From: Polynucleobacter meluiroseus
GTDB taxonomy: Bacteria; Verrucomicrobiota; Verrucomicrobiia; Opitutales; UBA953
Reading direction: 5' to 3'
DNA: 6,176 bases
Assembly: GCA_943323725.2 (NCBI GenBank)
Contig: CALPIW020000097.1
Location: 1 to 6,176 of the forward strand
The translations under genes were made by a program, and so were the position numbers. Below, in pieces: positions 1-5,964 of the stretch; position 1 is the first letter of the stretch, and every line of letters starts with the position of its first letter. Below the pieces are notes generated by a model that worked only from the letters and a program-made list of their open reading frames with translations, was not told the origin of the DNA and ran no database searches.

Positions 1-332
1 GCCTCGCCTATGTCGCCCTGCAGCGTGTCTATAAGACCCGCCCGGTCGGCGAAGCCCCGCGCGTGGTGAAGGCCGAGCGTCAAGGCGACGCCTTCGTGCT
101 CACTTACGATCGCCCGGTCGTCCTCAAAAATGACGGCAAGGGCTTCGGCCTCCTCGGCGCGGATGACAAGTGGGTCTTCGCGCAGGCCAAGGCCGACGGC
201 GCCACCGTGACCGTCACGGGGGTGAAGGCTCCGAAGGAAGTCCGTTACGCTTGGGCCAACTTCCCCGAAGTCAGCGTCTTCTCCGCCGGCGCCGACGCCC
301 TCCCGGCCGGTCCGTATCGTTCCAGCAAGTGA
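1..332 (+). CDS. Sialate O-acetylesterase-like protein, C-terminal part (5' end outside window)
   Basis: This is the last 109 or so codons of a gene whose 5' end lies outside the window; the reading frame is open from base 3. The start of the visible part (LAYVALQRVYKT) looks like the final helix of the SGNH/SASA esterase domain. It is followed by a small beta domain that ends in VRYAWANFPEVSVF and then LPAGPYRSS. In sialate O-acetylesterase-like proteins of Verrucomicrobia, Planctomycetes and Bacteroidetes the C-terminus typically reads VRYAWANNP...LPASPFR, so the match is good. These enzymes are usually exported and remove O-acetyl groups from sialic acids or other glycans. The catalytic Ser/Asp/His residues are upstream of the window and cannot be checked. 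A GTG at 63 is inside the domain and is not a plausible start. The stop lies 8 nt before the next gene, another likely esterase, which suggests an operon. Confidence 0.8.
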   Translation, partial: LAYVALQRVYKTRPVGEAPRVVKAERQGDAFVLTYDRPVVLKNDGKGFGLLGADDKWVFAQAKADGATVTVTGVKAPKEVRYAWANFPEVSVFSAGADALPAGPYRSSK

Positions 333-340
333 GTCGGACG

Positions 341-1189
341 ATGAGCCTTCTCCGTGGTCTGCTCCTGCTCGTCCTTGCAGCCGTCGGGCTGACGGCCCAG
401 GAGGCGTCACCCAAAGGCCTCAAGGTGCTCTCGGCGGGCCATAGCTTCCACGTCTGGATGCCTCCGCTCGTCGCGGAGATGGCCAAGGCGGCGGGCATCC
501 AGGGGCACGAACAGTTGGCGGTCTCCTCCATCGGCGGCTCGAAGGTGATCCAACACTGGGAGCTGCCGCCGGAGAAGAACAAGGCCAAGCCGGTGCTGGT
601 CGCCGGTCAGGCCGAGCTCTTCACCATGGCGCCGACGTTCCTGCCGGATCCCGGCATCGAGAATTTCGTCAAGCTGGGGCTGGAGCATCGGGCCGACGTG
701 CGCTTCACCTTACAGCAGAACTGGGTGCCTTACGAAGATCCCGCCATCTGGCTGAGCCGGACCAAGCCGAAGTCGGTCGACCGCGACGGTAAGACCGTCG
801 AACAATTACGTGCGATCCATGCGCCGTATTTCCAGATGATCGAGGGACACGTGAAGGAGCTCAACGGTCGGATCCCCGGCGCACGCATCGCCGTCGTGCC
901 TTGCGGCGAGGCGGTGCTGGCCTTGCGCGCCAAGGTCATCGCCGGCGAAGCTCCTGGCGTGAGCCGCCAGAGCGAGCTCTTCACCGATGTGCTCGGTCAT
1001 CCCGGACCGCAGATCCGGGCGCTGTCGGCCTATTGTCACTTCGCGGTCATGTATCGGCGTGATCCGGCGGGTCTGCCGGTCGTCAGCCCCCTGGCTAAGC
1101 TTCCGGAGGCCGAGAGGCTCAACCGACTGCTGCAGTCCATCGCCTGGAAGGCGGTGTCGGAGCACCCGCTGAGCGGCGTGACTCGCTGA
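341..1189 (+). CDS. Secreted SGNH-like hydrolase with GHS nucleophile block
   Basis: The product is 282 aa. The ATG at 341 is chosen because it is followed at once by a signal peptide: MSLLRG, then a Leu/Val-rich core, with likely cleavage after LTA at residue 19. The frame stays open further upstream, but that stretch is Arg/Gly-rich and overlaps the previous gene. Residues 27-39 (KVLSAGHSFHVW) fit SGNH block I with Ser35 as nucleophile, but the usual GDS is GHS. SSIGGS (62-67) could supply the block II glycine, QQNW (125-128) the block III asparagine, and D216-VLG-H220 the Asp/His pair near the C-terminus. The overall order matches the SGNH fold seen in uncharacterised exported proteins of Planctomycetes and Verrucomicrobia. 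The likely role is an extracytoplasmic carbohydrate or ester hydrolase; the substrate is unknown. There is no clear Shine-Dalgarno. The gene follows the sialate O-acetylesterase-like gene by 8 nt. The family call is moderately sure, the catalytic assignments less so. Confidence 0.68.
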   Translation: MSLLRGLLLLVLAAVGLTAQEASPKGLKVLSAGHSFHVWMPPLVAEMAKAAGIQGHEQLAVSSIGGSKVIQHWELPPEKNKAKPVLVAGQAELFTMAPTFLPDPGIENFVKLGLEHRADVRFTLQQNWVPYEDPAIWLSRTKPKSVDRDGKTVEQLRAIHAPYFQMIEGHVKELNGRIPGARIAVVPCGEAVLALRAKVIAGEAPGVSRQSELFTDVLGHPGPQIRALSAYCHFAVMYRRDPAGLPVVSPLAKLPEAERLNRLLQSIAWKAVSEHPLSGVTR

Positions 1190-1274
1190 GAGCCTGTCGG
1201 AAAGTCGGCAAAAACACCGCGCGAGCGCCGTCGGCTTGCCATGACGGATTCGCGCGGGAACATCCGTCGCCAAG

Positions 1275-1997
1275 ATGCCGCGCGCCGTCTGTGTCACCCA
1301 CGTCCCGCACGAAGGGCCGGGCATGCTGGGCGAGGTCCTCGCCGCAGCCGGGTATACCCTCGAATCCCGAGAGGTCTTCCGGGGCGAGCCGTTGCCCGCG
1401 GATCTCGGTCCCGAAGACATCCTCGTCGTCATGGGCGGCCCGATGGGCGTGGCGGACCTGGGTGATCCCGCGATGCCTTGGTTGGCCGCGGAGGTCGCGC
1501 TCTTGCGCGAACGCCTCGCCAGAGGTTGGCCGAATCTCGGTGTCTGCCTAGGCATGCAGTTATTGGCCCATGCCGCCGGCGCCAAGGTGGCGCCGATGCA
1601 GGATGTCACCGGCGCCCGACTCCGTGAAGTCGGCTGGGGTCGATTGGATTTCCACGGCACGGATGCGATCACGCGCGGCCTGCCGGCGAGCATCGAGGTC
1701 CTGCATTGGCATGGCGACGCCTGCGAGCTCCCCGCCGGCGCGACTTTGCTCGCCTCGACGAAGGTCTGTCCGGTACAGATGTTCCGCGTGGGGTGTTCGG
1801 TCGGCATGCAGTTCCACCCGGAGGTCGACGGACCGATGGCCGCGCTCTGGGCCGAAGAGGATGCCGATTTCGTCCGGGGAGCCAATGGCCCCGGAGGCGT
1901 CGCCGCCCTGCAGGCCGGCTCCGCCGCGTCCGCGGCGCGCAGCCTGACGCATCGCCGCCGGCTGCTTGGGCAGGTCGTCGAAGCAGTGACGGCTTGA
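1275..1997 (+). CDS. Class I glutamine amidotransferase (GATase1) family protein
   Basis: The product is 240 aa, a stand-alone class I glutamine amidotransferase domain of the usual length for the GMP-synthase-like subfamily. The catalytic triad is complete: Cys91 in the nucleophile elbow GVCLGMQLLA (89-98), and His181 and Glu183 in MQFHPEVD (178-185). MGGPMGV (53-59) is the oxyanion-hole region, and HWHGD (144-148) is the conserved strand motif of the subfamily. The reaction should be hydrolysis of glutamine, or of a gamma-glutamyl substrate, with ammonia transfer to a partner. No synthetase partner is encoded nearby, so the acceptor is unknown. There is no signal peptide, so it is cytoplasmic, unlike the exported esterases on both sides. 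The ATG at 1275 is followed directly by the first beta strand (RAVCVTHV); no good Shine-Dalgarno is seen. An 85-nt gap precedes it and 40 nt follow it. Confidence 0.9.
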   Translation: MPRAVCVTHVPHEGPGMLGEVLAAAGYTLESREVFRGEPLPADLGPEDILVVMGGPMGVADLGDPAMPWLAAEVALLRERLARGWPNLGVCLGMQLLAHAAGAKVAPMQDVTGARLREVGWGRLDFHGTDAITRGLPASIEVLHWHGDACELPAGATLLASTKVCPVQMFRVGCSVGMQFHPEVDGPMAALWAEEDADFVRGANGPGGVAALQAGSAASAARSLTHRRRLLGQVVEAVTA

Positions 1998-2037
1998 AGG
2001 TGGGCAGAAGGGTGGTTGCATCGGGTTACGCCCCGTC

Positions 2038-2862
2038 ATGAAACCCCTGCTCGCCCTGTTCAGTCTCATCCTCTGCGTCCATGCTGCCGAGCCGCCGAAG
2101 GGCGAGCCCACGAACGCCAAGGAGGCCGCCGCGCAGGCGGCCGCCAAGAAGGCGGCGCAGGACAAGGTCGTCGACGAGAAGTATCAGGCATGGGTGGCGA
2201 AGCTTTCACCGGAAGCCCAGGCGTGGGAGAAGGTCCTGCAGTCTCAGCTCGGCAATTTCTACCTCCCTCTGCACAAGCGCGATAAGGTCGCCGGCAAGTC
2301 CAACGCCTGGGACTTCGTGCTGGATGATCCGAAGCTGCCCCGGGTGCTGCTCATCGGTGACTCGGTCTCCCGCGGTTACACCCAGCCGACGCGGGTGGCT
2401 CTCGCCGGCAAGGCCAACGTCCATCGCGCACCGGCCAACTGTGGTCCGACCGCTTCCGGCCTCAAGAATCTCGACGTCTGGCTGGGCGCAGGGAAGTGGG
2501 ACGTCATCCACTTCAATTTCGGCATCCATGACCGCGCCACGCCGGCGGCCGACTACGTCAAGCGGCTCGAGGAGATCGTCGCCCGCCTCGAGAAGACGGG
2601 GGCGAAGCTCATCTGGGCCAGCACCACGCCCATCCCGGATAATCCCGCCCAGAAGCAGACGGCTCAGTCGGTCGTCGACAAGAACGCCCTGGCTGCCGAG
2701 GTCATGAAGAAGCACGGCATCCCGACCGATGACCTGTTCGGCGCGATGACGCCTCGACTGAAGGAATTCCAGCCACCCCTCGACGTCCATTACACCGGTG
2801 CCGGTTACGATTTCTTGGGCGCCAAGGTAGGCGAATCAGTCCTCGCCGTCCTTGCCCGCTAA
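2038..2862 (+). CDS. Secreted SGNH/GDSL-family hydrolase
   Basis: The product is 274 aa. A signal peptide spans residues 1-16 (MKPLLALFSLILCVHA), with probable cleavage before AEPP. Cys13 sits in LILC, which is not a proper lipobox. Residues 20-50 form an Ala/Lys-rich, probably helical linker. The SGNH domain starts near residue 100. Block I is LLIGDSVSRGYT with Ser109; block II is NCGPT with Gly136; block III is FNFGIHD (159-165), a variant of GxND that supplies Asn160. Block V is DVHYTGAGYDFLG with His251. The Asp available is D249, two residues before the His rather than three. The expected role is periplasmic or extracellular ester hydrolysis, possibly deacetylation of a polysaccharide; the substrate is unknown. 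No in-frame start exists between the previous stop and 2038. The next gene begins 3 nt after the stop, so the two are probably translationally coupled. Confidence 0.87.
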   Translation: MKPLLALFSLILCVHAAEPPKGEPTNAKEAAAQAAAKKAAQDKVVDEKYQAWVAKLSPEAQAWEKVLQSQLGNFYLPLHKRDKVAGKSNAWDFVLDDPKLPRVLLIGDSVSRGYTQPTRVALAGKANVHRAPANCGPTASGLKNLDVWLGAGKWDVIHFNFGIHDRATPAADYVKRLEEIVARLEKTGAKLIWASTTPIPDNPAQKQTAQSVVDKNALAAEVMKKHGIPTDDLFGAMTPRLKEFQPPLDVHYTGAGYDFLGAKVGESVLAVLAR

Positions 2863-2865
2863 GCC

Positions 2866-4137
2866 ATGAGCAACCCGTCCCTGCGAATCGCGCGCGCTGG
2901 CAAGGAGATCGGCGTCCACGCCCTGGACGAGGTCCGTCGTCGGTTGGCGGCCGGCGAACTCGTCGCGACGGATCATTACTGGATGCCCGGTATGGCGGCA
3001 TGGCAGACTTTGGCGCAACTCCCCGGCCCAGTGCGTCGCCTGCCTTTCCCTCGTCCGGTCGAAAAGGAAGCAGGTTTCGTCGACGGCCTCCTGGGCCGCC
3101 AAGACTCCCATGCCGGCCTGATCCGGCTGTGGGACCTCCTCGCCAGCGCGCCGCAGGAATGCCTCGTGGACGAAGCCGCCCTCGCAGCCATCGACGCCGA
3201 AGTCGGCTACGTCGTGCGCAAACGTTGCCGCAAGGAACTGCAGGCCTGGTATCGTCAGTCCGTCGAAGCGTATCTCTCGGACCGTTATTTCGCGCCCGAG
3301 GAGAAGGATAATCTCCAGAACCTCGAGCGGACTTTCGGCCTGACCTCGGCGGAGACCTTGGAACTCCATGGCGACGCCTTCGCGAGCTACTTCAACATCG
3401 GCTTCCAGACCTGCATGCTGCGGGACATCCCGTTGGAAGAGAAGGGGAGGGAGATCGCGCTGCTGACGCGCCTCGTACCGCTGCCGGCGGCCCGGATCGC
3501 GGAGATCCAGAAGCCCGTGCTCTCGCGGTATTTCGATCAGCGCGCCGCGGCCATCGCCCAGCAGGACGACGGCGATGAGATCATGGAGCCTGGCGCGGTC
3601 GATGGCCTGTTGGCCGAGGCCCGCCAACTGGGCGTGGATCTGCCTTCGATGCTCCCTGTGCTTACCGATCGATTGCGCGCCGGGAAGCAGATCTGGTCGT
3701 TGTACCGCGCGCCGTTGCGCGAAGTGCCCTGCGACCTCGACCTCGGCTCGGAGGGCTGTTTCTGGACCCGCGAAGTGGACTTCGCCCAGAACAAGCGGGT
3801 CACCGTCCGCCGCAGCTACGGCGGCTTCGGCACGAGCATCAAGATCTGGGGGCCGATCCGCTATCGTTCCGGCTCCTATGACGTCGAGCGTCAGACCGAG
3901 GACCAGGTCGTCAAGGTGGATACCGGCACGCTCGTCTTCACCTCCAAGCGCGTGATCTTCACCGGTAGCCGGAAGAGCTTCAATTTCAAGCTCACCAAGG
4001 TGCTGGACGTGACTTCCTACGCCAACGCCCTCGTCATCGACAAGGACACCGGCGGTGATGCCATCTTCTTCTTTCCGACGGGCCAGGCCGAGGCCGCGGT
4101 GATCCTCCGTCGGCTCGTGAAGCAGGCCAAAGGCTGA
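2866..4137 (+). CDS. GYF_2 (DUF4339) and PH/GRAM-like domain protein
   Basis: The product is 423 aa, with no signal peptide or membrane segment, so it is probably cytoplasmic. Residues 5-52 match the GYF_2 (DUF4339) pattern: a short strand, G-K-E-I-G, the helix LDEVRRRLAAGEL, then DHYWMPGMAAWQTL. Residues about 70-215 are helical; LSDRYFAPEEKDNLQNLE and the following helix resemble TerB/EF-hand-like helical bundles only loosely. Residues about 240-275 form a further helical segment. Residues about 276-420 look like a bacterial PH/GRAM domain: many short strands (including GTLVFTSKRVIFTG, 354-367, and SFNFKLTKVLDV, 371-382), then IFFFP and a closing helix AEAAVILRRLVKQ. GYF_2 domains are thought to mediate protein interactions and PH-like domains lipid or protein binding, so an adaptor or sensor role is an inference. 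No catalytic motif is seen. The start lies 3 nt after the GDSL gene; the stop lies 6 nt from the convergent PARG gene. Confidence 0.8.
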   Translation: MSNPSLRIARAGKEIGVHALDEVRRRLAAGELVATDHYWMPGMAAWQTLAQLPGPVRRLPFPRPVEKEAGFVDGLLGRQDSHAGLIRLWDLLASAPQECLVDEAALAAIDAEVGYVVRKRCRKELQAWYRQSVEAYLSDRYFAPEEKDNLQNLERTFGLTSAETLELHGDAFASYFNIGFQTCMLRDIPLEEKGREIALLTRLVPLPAARIAEIQKPVLSRYFDQRAAAIAQQDDGDEIMEPGAVDGLLAEARQLGVDLPSMLPVLTDRLRAGKQIWSLYRAPLREVPCDLDLGSEGCFWTREVDFAQNKRVTVRRSYGGFGTSIKIWGPIRYRSGSYDVERQTEDQVVKVDTGTLVFTSKRVIFTGSRKSFNFKLTKVLDVTSYANALVIDKDTGGDAIFFFPTGQAEAAVILRRLVKQAKG

Positions 4138-4147
4138 GTCGGCTCAG
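4134..4147. terminator. Short inverted repeat spanning two convergent stop codons (weak terminator candidate)
   Basis: CTGAG (4134-4138), loop TCGG (4139-4142) and CTCAG (4143-4147) form a perfect 5-bp stem. The + strand RNA could add two G-U pairs. The stem includes the stop codons of both convergent genes (TGA at 4135-4137, TCA at 4144-4146), so it would form in both transcripts. No T-tract follows on either side, so intrinsic termination is doubtful. It may only reflect the two stop codons meeting head to head. Confidence 0.25.
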
Positions 4148-4989
4148 TTGTGGAGCGGCGAGGCCTTCTGGCTGAGGGCCAGCTGGAACTGGCTCAGGCA
4201 GCGGCGTTCGGGCGAGCTGTCGATGACCGCGAAAGTCACGCGACGGAACGTGCCTTTGAACGGACCTTGCAGGGCTTGGCGGAAGAGGTCGGCGATCAGG
4301 GCCGGGTCGTTGGCGAAGTTACCGCAGCCCCAGGCGCCGAGCACCAGCGCGTCGTGGCCGTTGGCTTGGGCGGCTGCGAGGACCTTGACGATGCGGGCGC
4401 CCATCGCACCGACGATCTTCGGTTGATCCAGCGGAGCTACGTCGCGGGCATCGCAAGCGGCCGCGGAGAGGAAGGCGACCGTGAAGGGTTCCTCGAGCAG
4501 CTGATGGTCGTCGCCGCGGAAGACCGGCACGTCGGGCGAATAGATCATCGCGTCGGAGCGGAGCGCATTGGCCTGATGCTGATGGAAGGAGTACATCGGT
4601 CCGCCGGCCTGGCAGGCGAAGAGGGCGGTGGAGCGACAGTGGTATTCTTCCTGGGCGCGTTCGCCGGCGAGGAAGCCGCCGCCGGGCACGGTCGGGGAGG
4701 CGAAGTTGAGGACGACCGTGCGGAGGCCGGCGTCGTGATGGCGGCGGGCGACCGAGAGAGAAGTCGCCTCGGTCACTTCGATGACCGTGGCGTGGTCGCC
4801 GGTCCGGGGGAAGGTGTGGCGGTGGTCGGGCGGCAGGTGCGTCGTCCGGGCGACGGCCGAGGCGATATCGGCCGCGACGTCCACCTGCCGGCTCGTGGGC
4901 GAGGCGTAAAGGCCCAGCTCGATGATCTGCATGGCCTCACGCCCCATTTTATTAGCGAATTCTCGTGGAATCTTGGGGTCGAAAGGCAT
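4144..4989 (-). CDS. Microbial-type poly(ADP-ribose) glycohydrolase (TIGR02452/DUF2263 macrodomain family)
   Basis: The product is 281 aa, close to the usual length for this family. The decisive motif is the PARG signature GGG-X6-8-QEE: here GGG at 103-105, seven residues, then Q113-E114-E115, in the context NFASPTVPGGGFL and QEEYHCRSTAL. The two glutamates are the expected catalytic pair that cleaves the ribose-ribose bond of poly(ADP-ribose). LGAWGCGNFANDP (217-229) is the conserved glycine-rich loop that holds the ADP-ribose diphosphate in this macrodomain fold. The N-terminal part (residues 9-28: EFANKMGREAMQIIELGLY) matches the helical N-terminal domain of the microbial type. The start is well fixed: an in-frame stop lies only four codons upstream (5002-5004). 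No Shine-Dalgarno is seen. There is no signal peptide, so it is cytoplasmic. The probable role is removal of ADP-ribose chains from proteins or nucleic acids; the true substrate in this organism is unknown. The HDAC-family gene is divergent from it. Confidence 0.92.
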   Translation of the reverse strand: MPFDPKIPREFANKMGREAMQIIELGLYASPTSRQVDVAADIASAVARTTHLPPDHRHTFPRTGDHATVIEVTEATSLSVARRHHDAGLRTVVLNFASPTVPGGGFLAGERAQEEYHCRSTALFACQAGGPMYSFHQHQANALRSDAMIYSPDVPVFRGDDHQLLEEPFTVAFLSAAACDARDVAPLDQPKIVGAMGARIVKVLAAAQANGHDALVLGAWGCGNFANDPALIADLFRQALQGPFKGTFRRVTFAVIDSSPERRCLSQFQLALSQKASPLHN

Positions 4990-5054
4990 GGGCGGCGAGG
5001 GTCACAGGATGGGCCAGTCGAGGCCTGAAGCCAACCGCAACCTATGACAGGGGC

Positions 5055-5067
5055 GTCGTTTGACGAC
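5055..5067. promoter_or_regulatory. 13-bp inverted repeat over the -35 element of the HDAC promoter (possible operator)
   Basis: GTCGT (5055-5059), TTG, then ACGAC (5063-5067) form a perfect 5-bp inverted repeat with a 3-bp spacer. It covers the proposed -35 hexamer (5060-5065), where a repressor would block transcription. It is short, and in DNA this GC-rich a chance occurrence is quite possible. No regulator gene is present in the window. Confidence 0.25.
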
Positions 5068-5088
5068 CGGGGCCGGCGCGGGCATAAC
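5060..5088 (+). promoter_or_regulatory. Sigma70-like promoter for the HDAC-family gene, probably giving a leaderless mRNA
   Basis: TTGACG (5060-5065) matches the -35 consensus at 5 of 6 positions. CATAAC (5083-5088) matches the -10 consensus at 4 of 6. The spacer is exactly 17 bp. A transcription start 6-7 bp after the -10 element falls at 5094-5095, the A of the ATG at 5095. This implies a transcript with no 5' leader, in line with the absence of a Shine-Dalgarno there. It also argues against the upstream ATG at 5044, which would lie before the promoter. Confidence 0.5.
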
Positions 5089-5094
5089 CTACGT

Positions 5095-5964
5095 ATGCCT
5101 AATCCTCCTCTGACCGTCTATTATAGCCCCACTTATGCCGTCGACGGCAAGATGGAGACCGTCAGCAAGTCCAAGCTCGTCGCCGCGCTGATCGAAGCCG
5201 GCGAGGCCGGGGAGGTCTGGCTCGAGGCGCCGAAACTGGCGACGCGCCAGGAACTCGAACTCATCCATGACGCGGAATACGTCCGGCATACGCTGGAAGA
5301 CAAAGGCGCCTTCCTGGAGGTCGGCGCCTGGTCGCAGCCGCTGCTGGACAGTATCCTCGCCTCGACGGGCGGGATGCGCGACGCGGTGAAGGAAGCCTTG
5401 AAGAACGGGCGTTCCGGCAGCCTCTCCAGCGGCCTGCATCATGCCCGCCGTAATTCCGGCAACGGCTTCTGCCAGTTCAATGGGTTGGCCCTGGCCGCGC
5501 TTGAGGCGCTGAAGAAGGTCAAGACTGTCGGCATCCTCGACCTCGACGCGCACGCCGGCGGCGGGACGTTTGATATCCTGGGCGATCATCCGCAGGTGCA
5601 TCTGGCCGACGTCACGGTCAACTCCTTCGATTCCTGGGAGCCGAGCGACCGCGAGCGTCACTTCTACGTCGAAGTCGAACAGCCCAAGCGCTACCTCGAG
5701 CACGTCGAGGAGGCTCTGCTCACCTTGGAGCGGGTGGATTTCCTGATCTACAACGCCGGCATGGACACCTACGAGAAGGCCGGCGGCATGAAGGGCATCA
5801 CCAAGGAGATGATCCTGAAGCGCGAGAAACGCGTCGTCGAGTGGGCCCGAGCCCGCAAGATCCCGCACATCTTCGCCCTTGCCGGCGGCTACAAGTGGGA
5901 CGGGCTGACCCTGCAGCAGGTCGCCGAACTCCACCTCGAGACCGTCAAGGCGTTCGCGGCCTGA
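5095..5964 (+). CDS. Zinc-dependent histone deacetylase-family hydrolase
   Basis: The product is 289 aa, slightly short for the arginase/deacetylase-fold HDAC family (commonly 300-375). All core catalytic residues are visible: tandem histidines His115-His116 in SGLHHA, then GNGFCQFNGLALAA (122-135). Zinc ligands are Asp151 and His153 in ILDLDAHAGGGT (147-158) and Asp224 in YNAGMD (219-224). The transition-state tyrosine is Tyr266 in LAGGYKW. The expected reaction is zinc-dependent removal of an acetyl or acyl group from lysine, a polyamine or another small amide. In bacteria the substrate is rarely histone. The DLDxHHGDGT motif is altered to DLDAHAGGGT, and the usual N-terminal HPE-P-R motif is replaced by METVSKSK. 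The start at 5095 is chosen because the homology (LTVYYSP) begins just after it and a promoter ends at 5088. An ATG at 5044 would add 17 unrelated residues. The stop directly abuts the next convergent gene. Confidence 0.88.
   Translation: MPNPPLTVYYSPTYAVDGKMETVSKSKLVAALIEAGEAGEVWLEAPKLATRQELELIHDAEYVRHTLEDKGAFLEVGAWSQPLLDSILASTGGMRDAVKEALKNGRSGSLSSGLHHARRNSGNGFCQFNGLALAALEALKKVKTVGILDLDAHAGGGTFDILGDHPQVHLADVTVNSFDSWEPSDRERHFYVEVEQPKRYLEHVEEALLTLERVDFLIYNAGMDTYEKAGGMKGITKEMILKREKRVVEWARARKIPHIFALAGGYKWDGLTLQQVAELHLETVKAFAA

Noticed and set aside
170..340. Extended N-terminus of the SGNH-like hydrolase from an ATG at 170
   Set aside because: The added segment is Arg/Gly-rich, overlaps the previous gene and would bury the signal peptide that starts at 341.
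1190..1274. Terminator or promoter in the 85-nt gap before the glutamine amidotransferase
   Set aside because: There are three GTCGG words and a TTGCCA (1236-1241), but no convincing -10 at the right distance and no stable hairpin with a T-run.
806..1885. Long open frame on the - strand (359 codons) across the SGNH-like and glutamine amidotransferase genes
   Set aside because: It is antisense to two genes with clear motifs and signal peptide. Its product is Arg/Ser/Pro-rich with no recognisable domain, as expected for reverse frames of GC-rich coding DNA.
2068..2085. Lipoprotein signal (LILC) in the GDSL hydrolase
   Set aside because: Leu at -1 before Cys13 does not fit a lipobox; cleavage after VHA at residue 16 is more likely.
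2836..3627. - strand open frame (263 codons) opposite the GYF_2/PH gene
   Set aside because: The + strand product shows GYF_2 and PH-like patterns; the reverse product has none and overlaps the end of the GDSL gene.
4150..5028. Long + strand open frame (292 codons) opposite the PARG gene
   Set aside because: The - strand product has the full PARG signature. The + strand product is a Gly/Arg/Val/Glu-rich shadow with no domain.
5000..5040. - strand promoter for the PARG gene (TTGGCT, 17 bp, CATCCT)
   Set aside because: Only 4/6 and 3/6 matches to consensus; such a score is easily reached by chance.
5044..5094. Upstream ATG at 5044 as the start of the HDAC-family gene
   Set aside because: It would add 17 residues unrelated to the family and lies upstream of the proposed -35 element, so it would not be in the transcript.
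5089..5934. Long - strand open frame (281 codons) opposite the HDAC-family gene
   Set aside because: The + strand frame carries all HDAC catalytic residues; the reverse frame is a codon-bias shadow.
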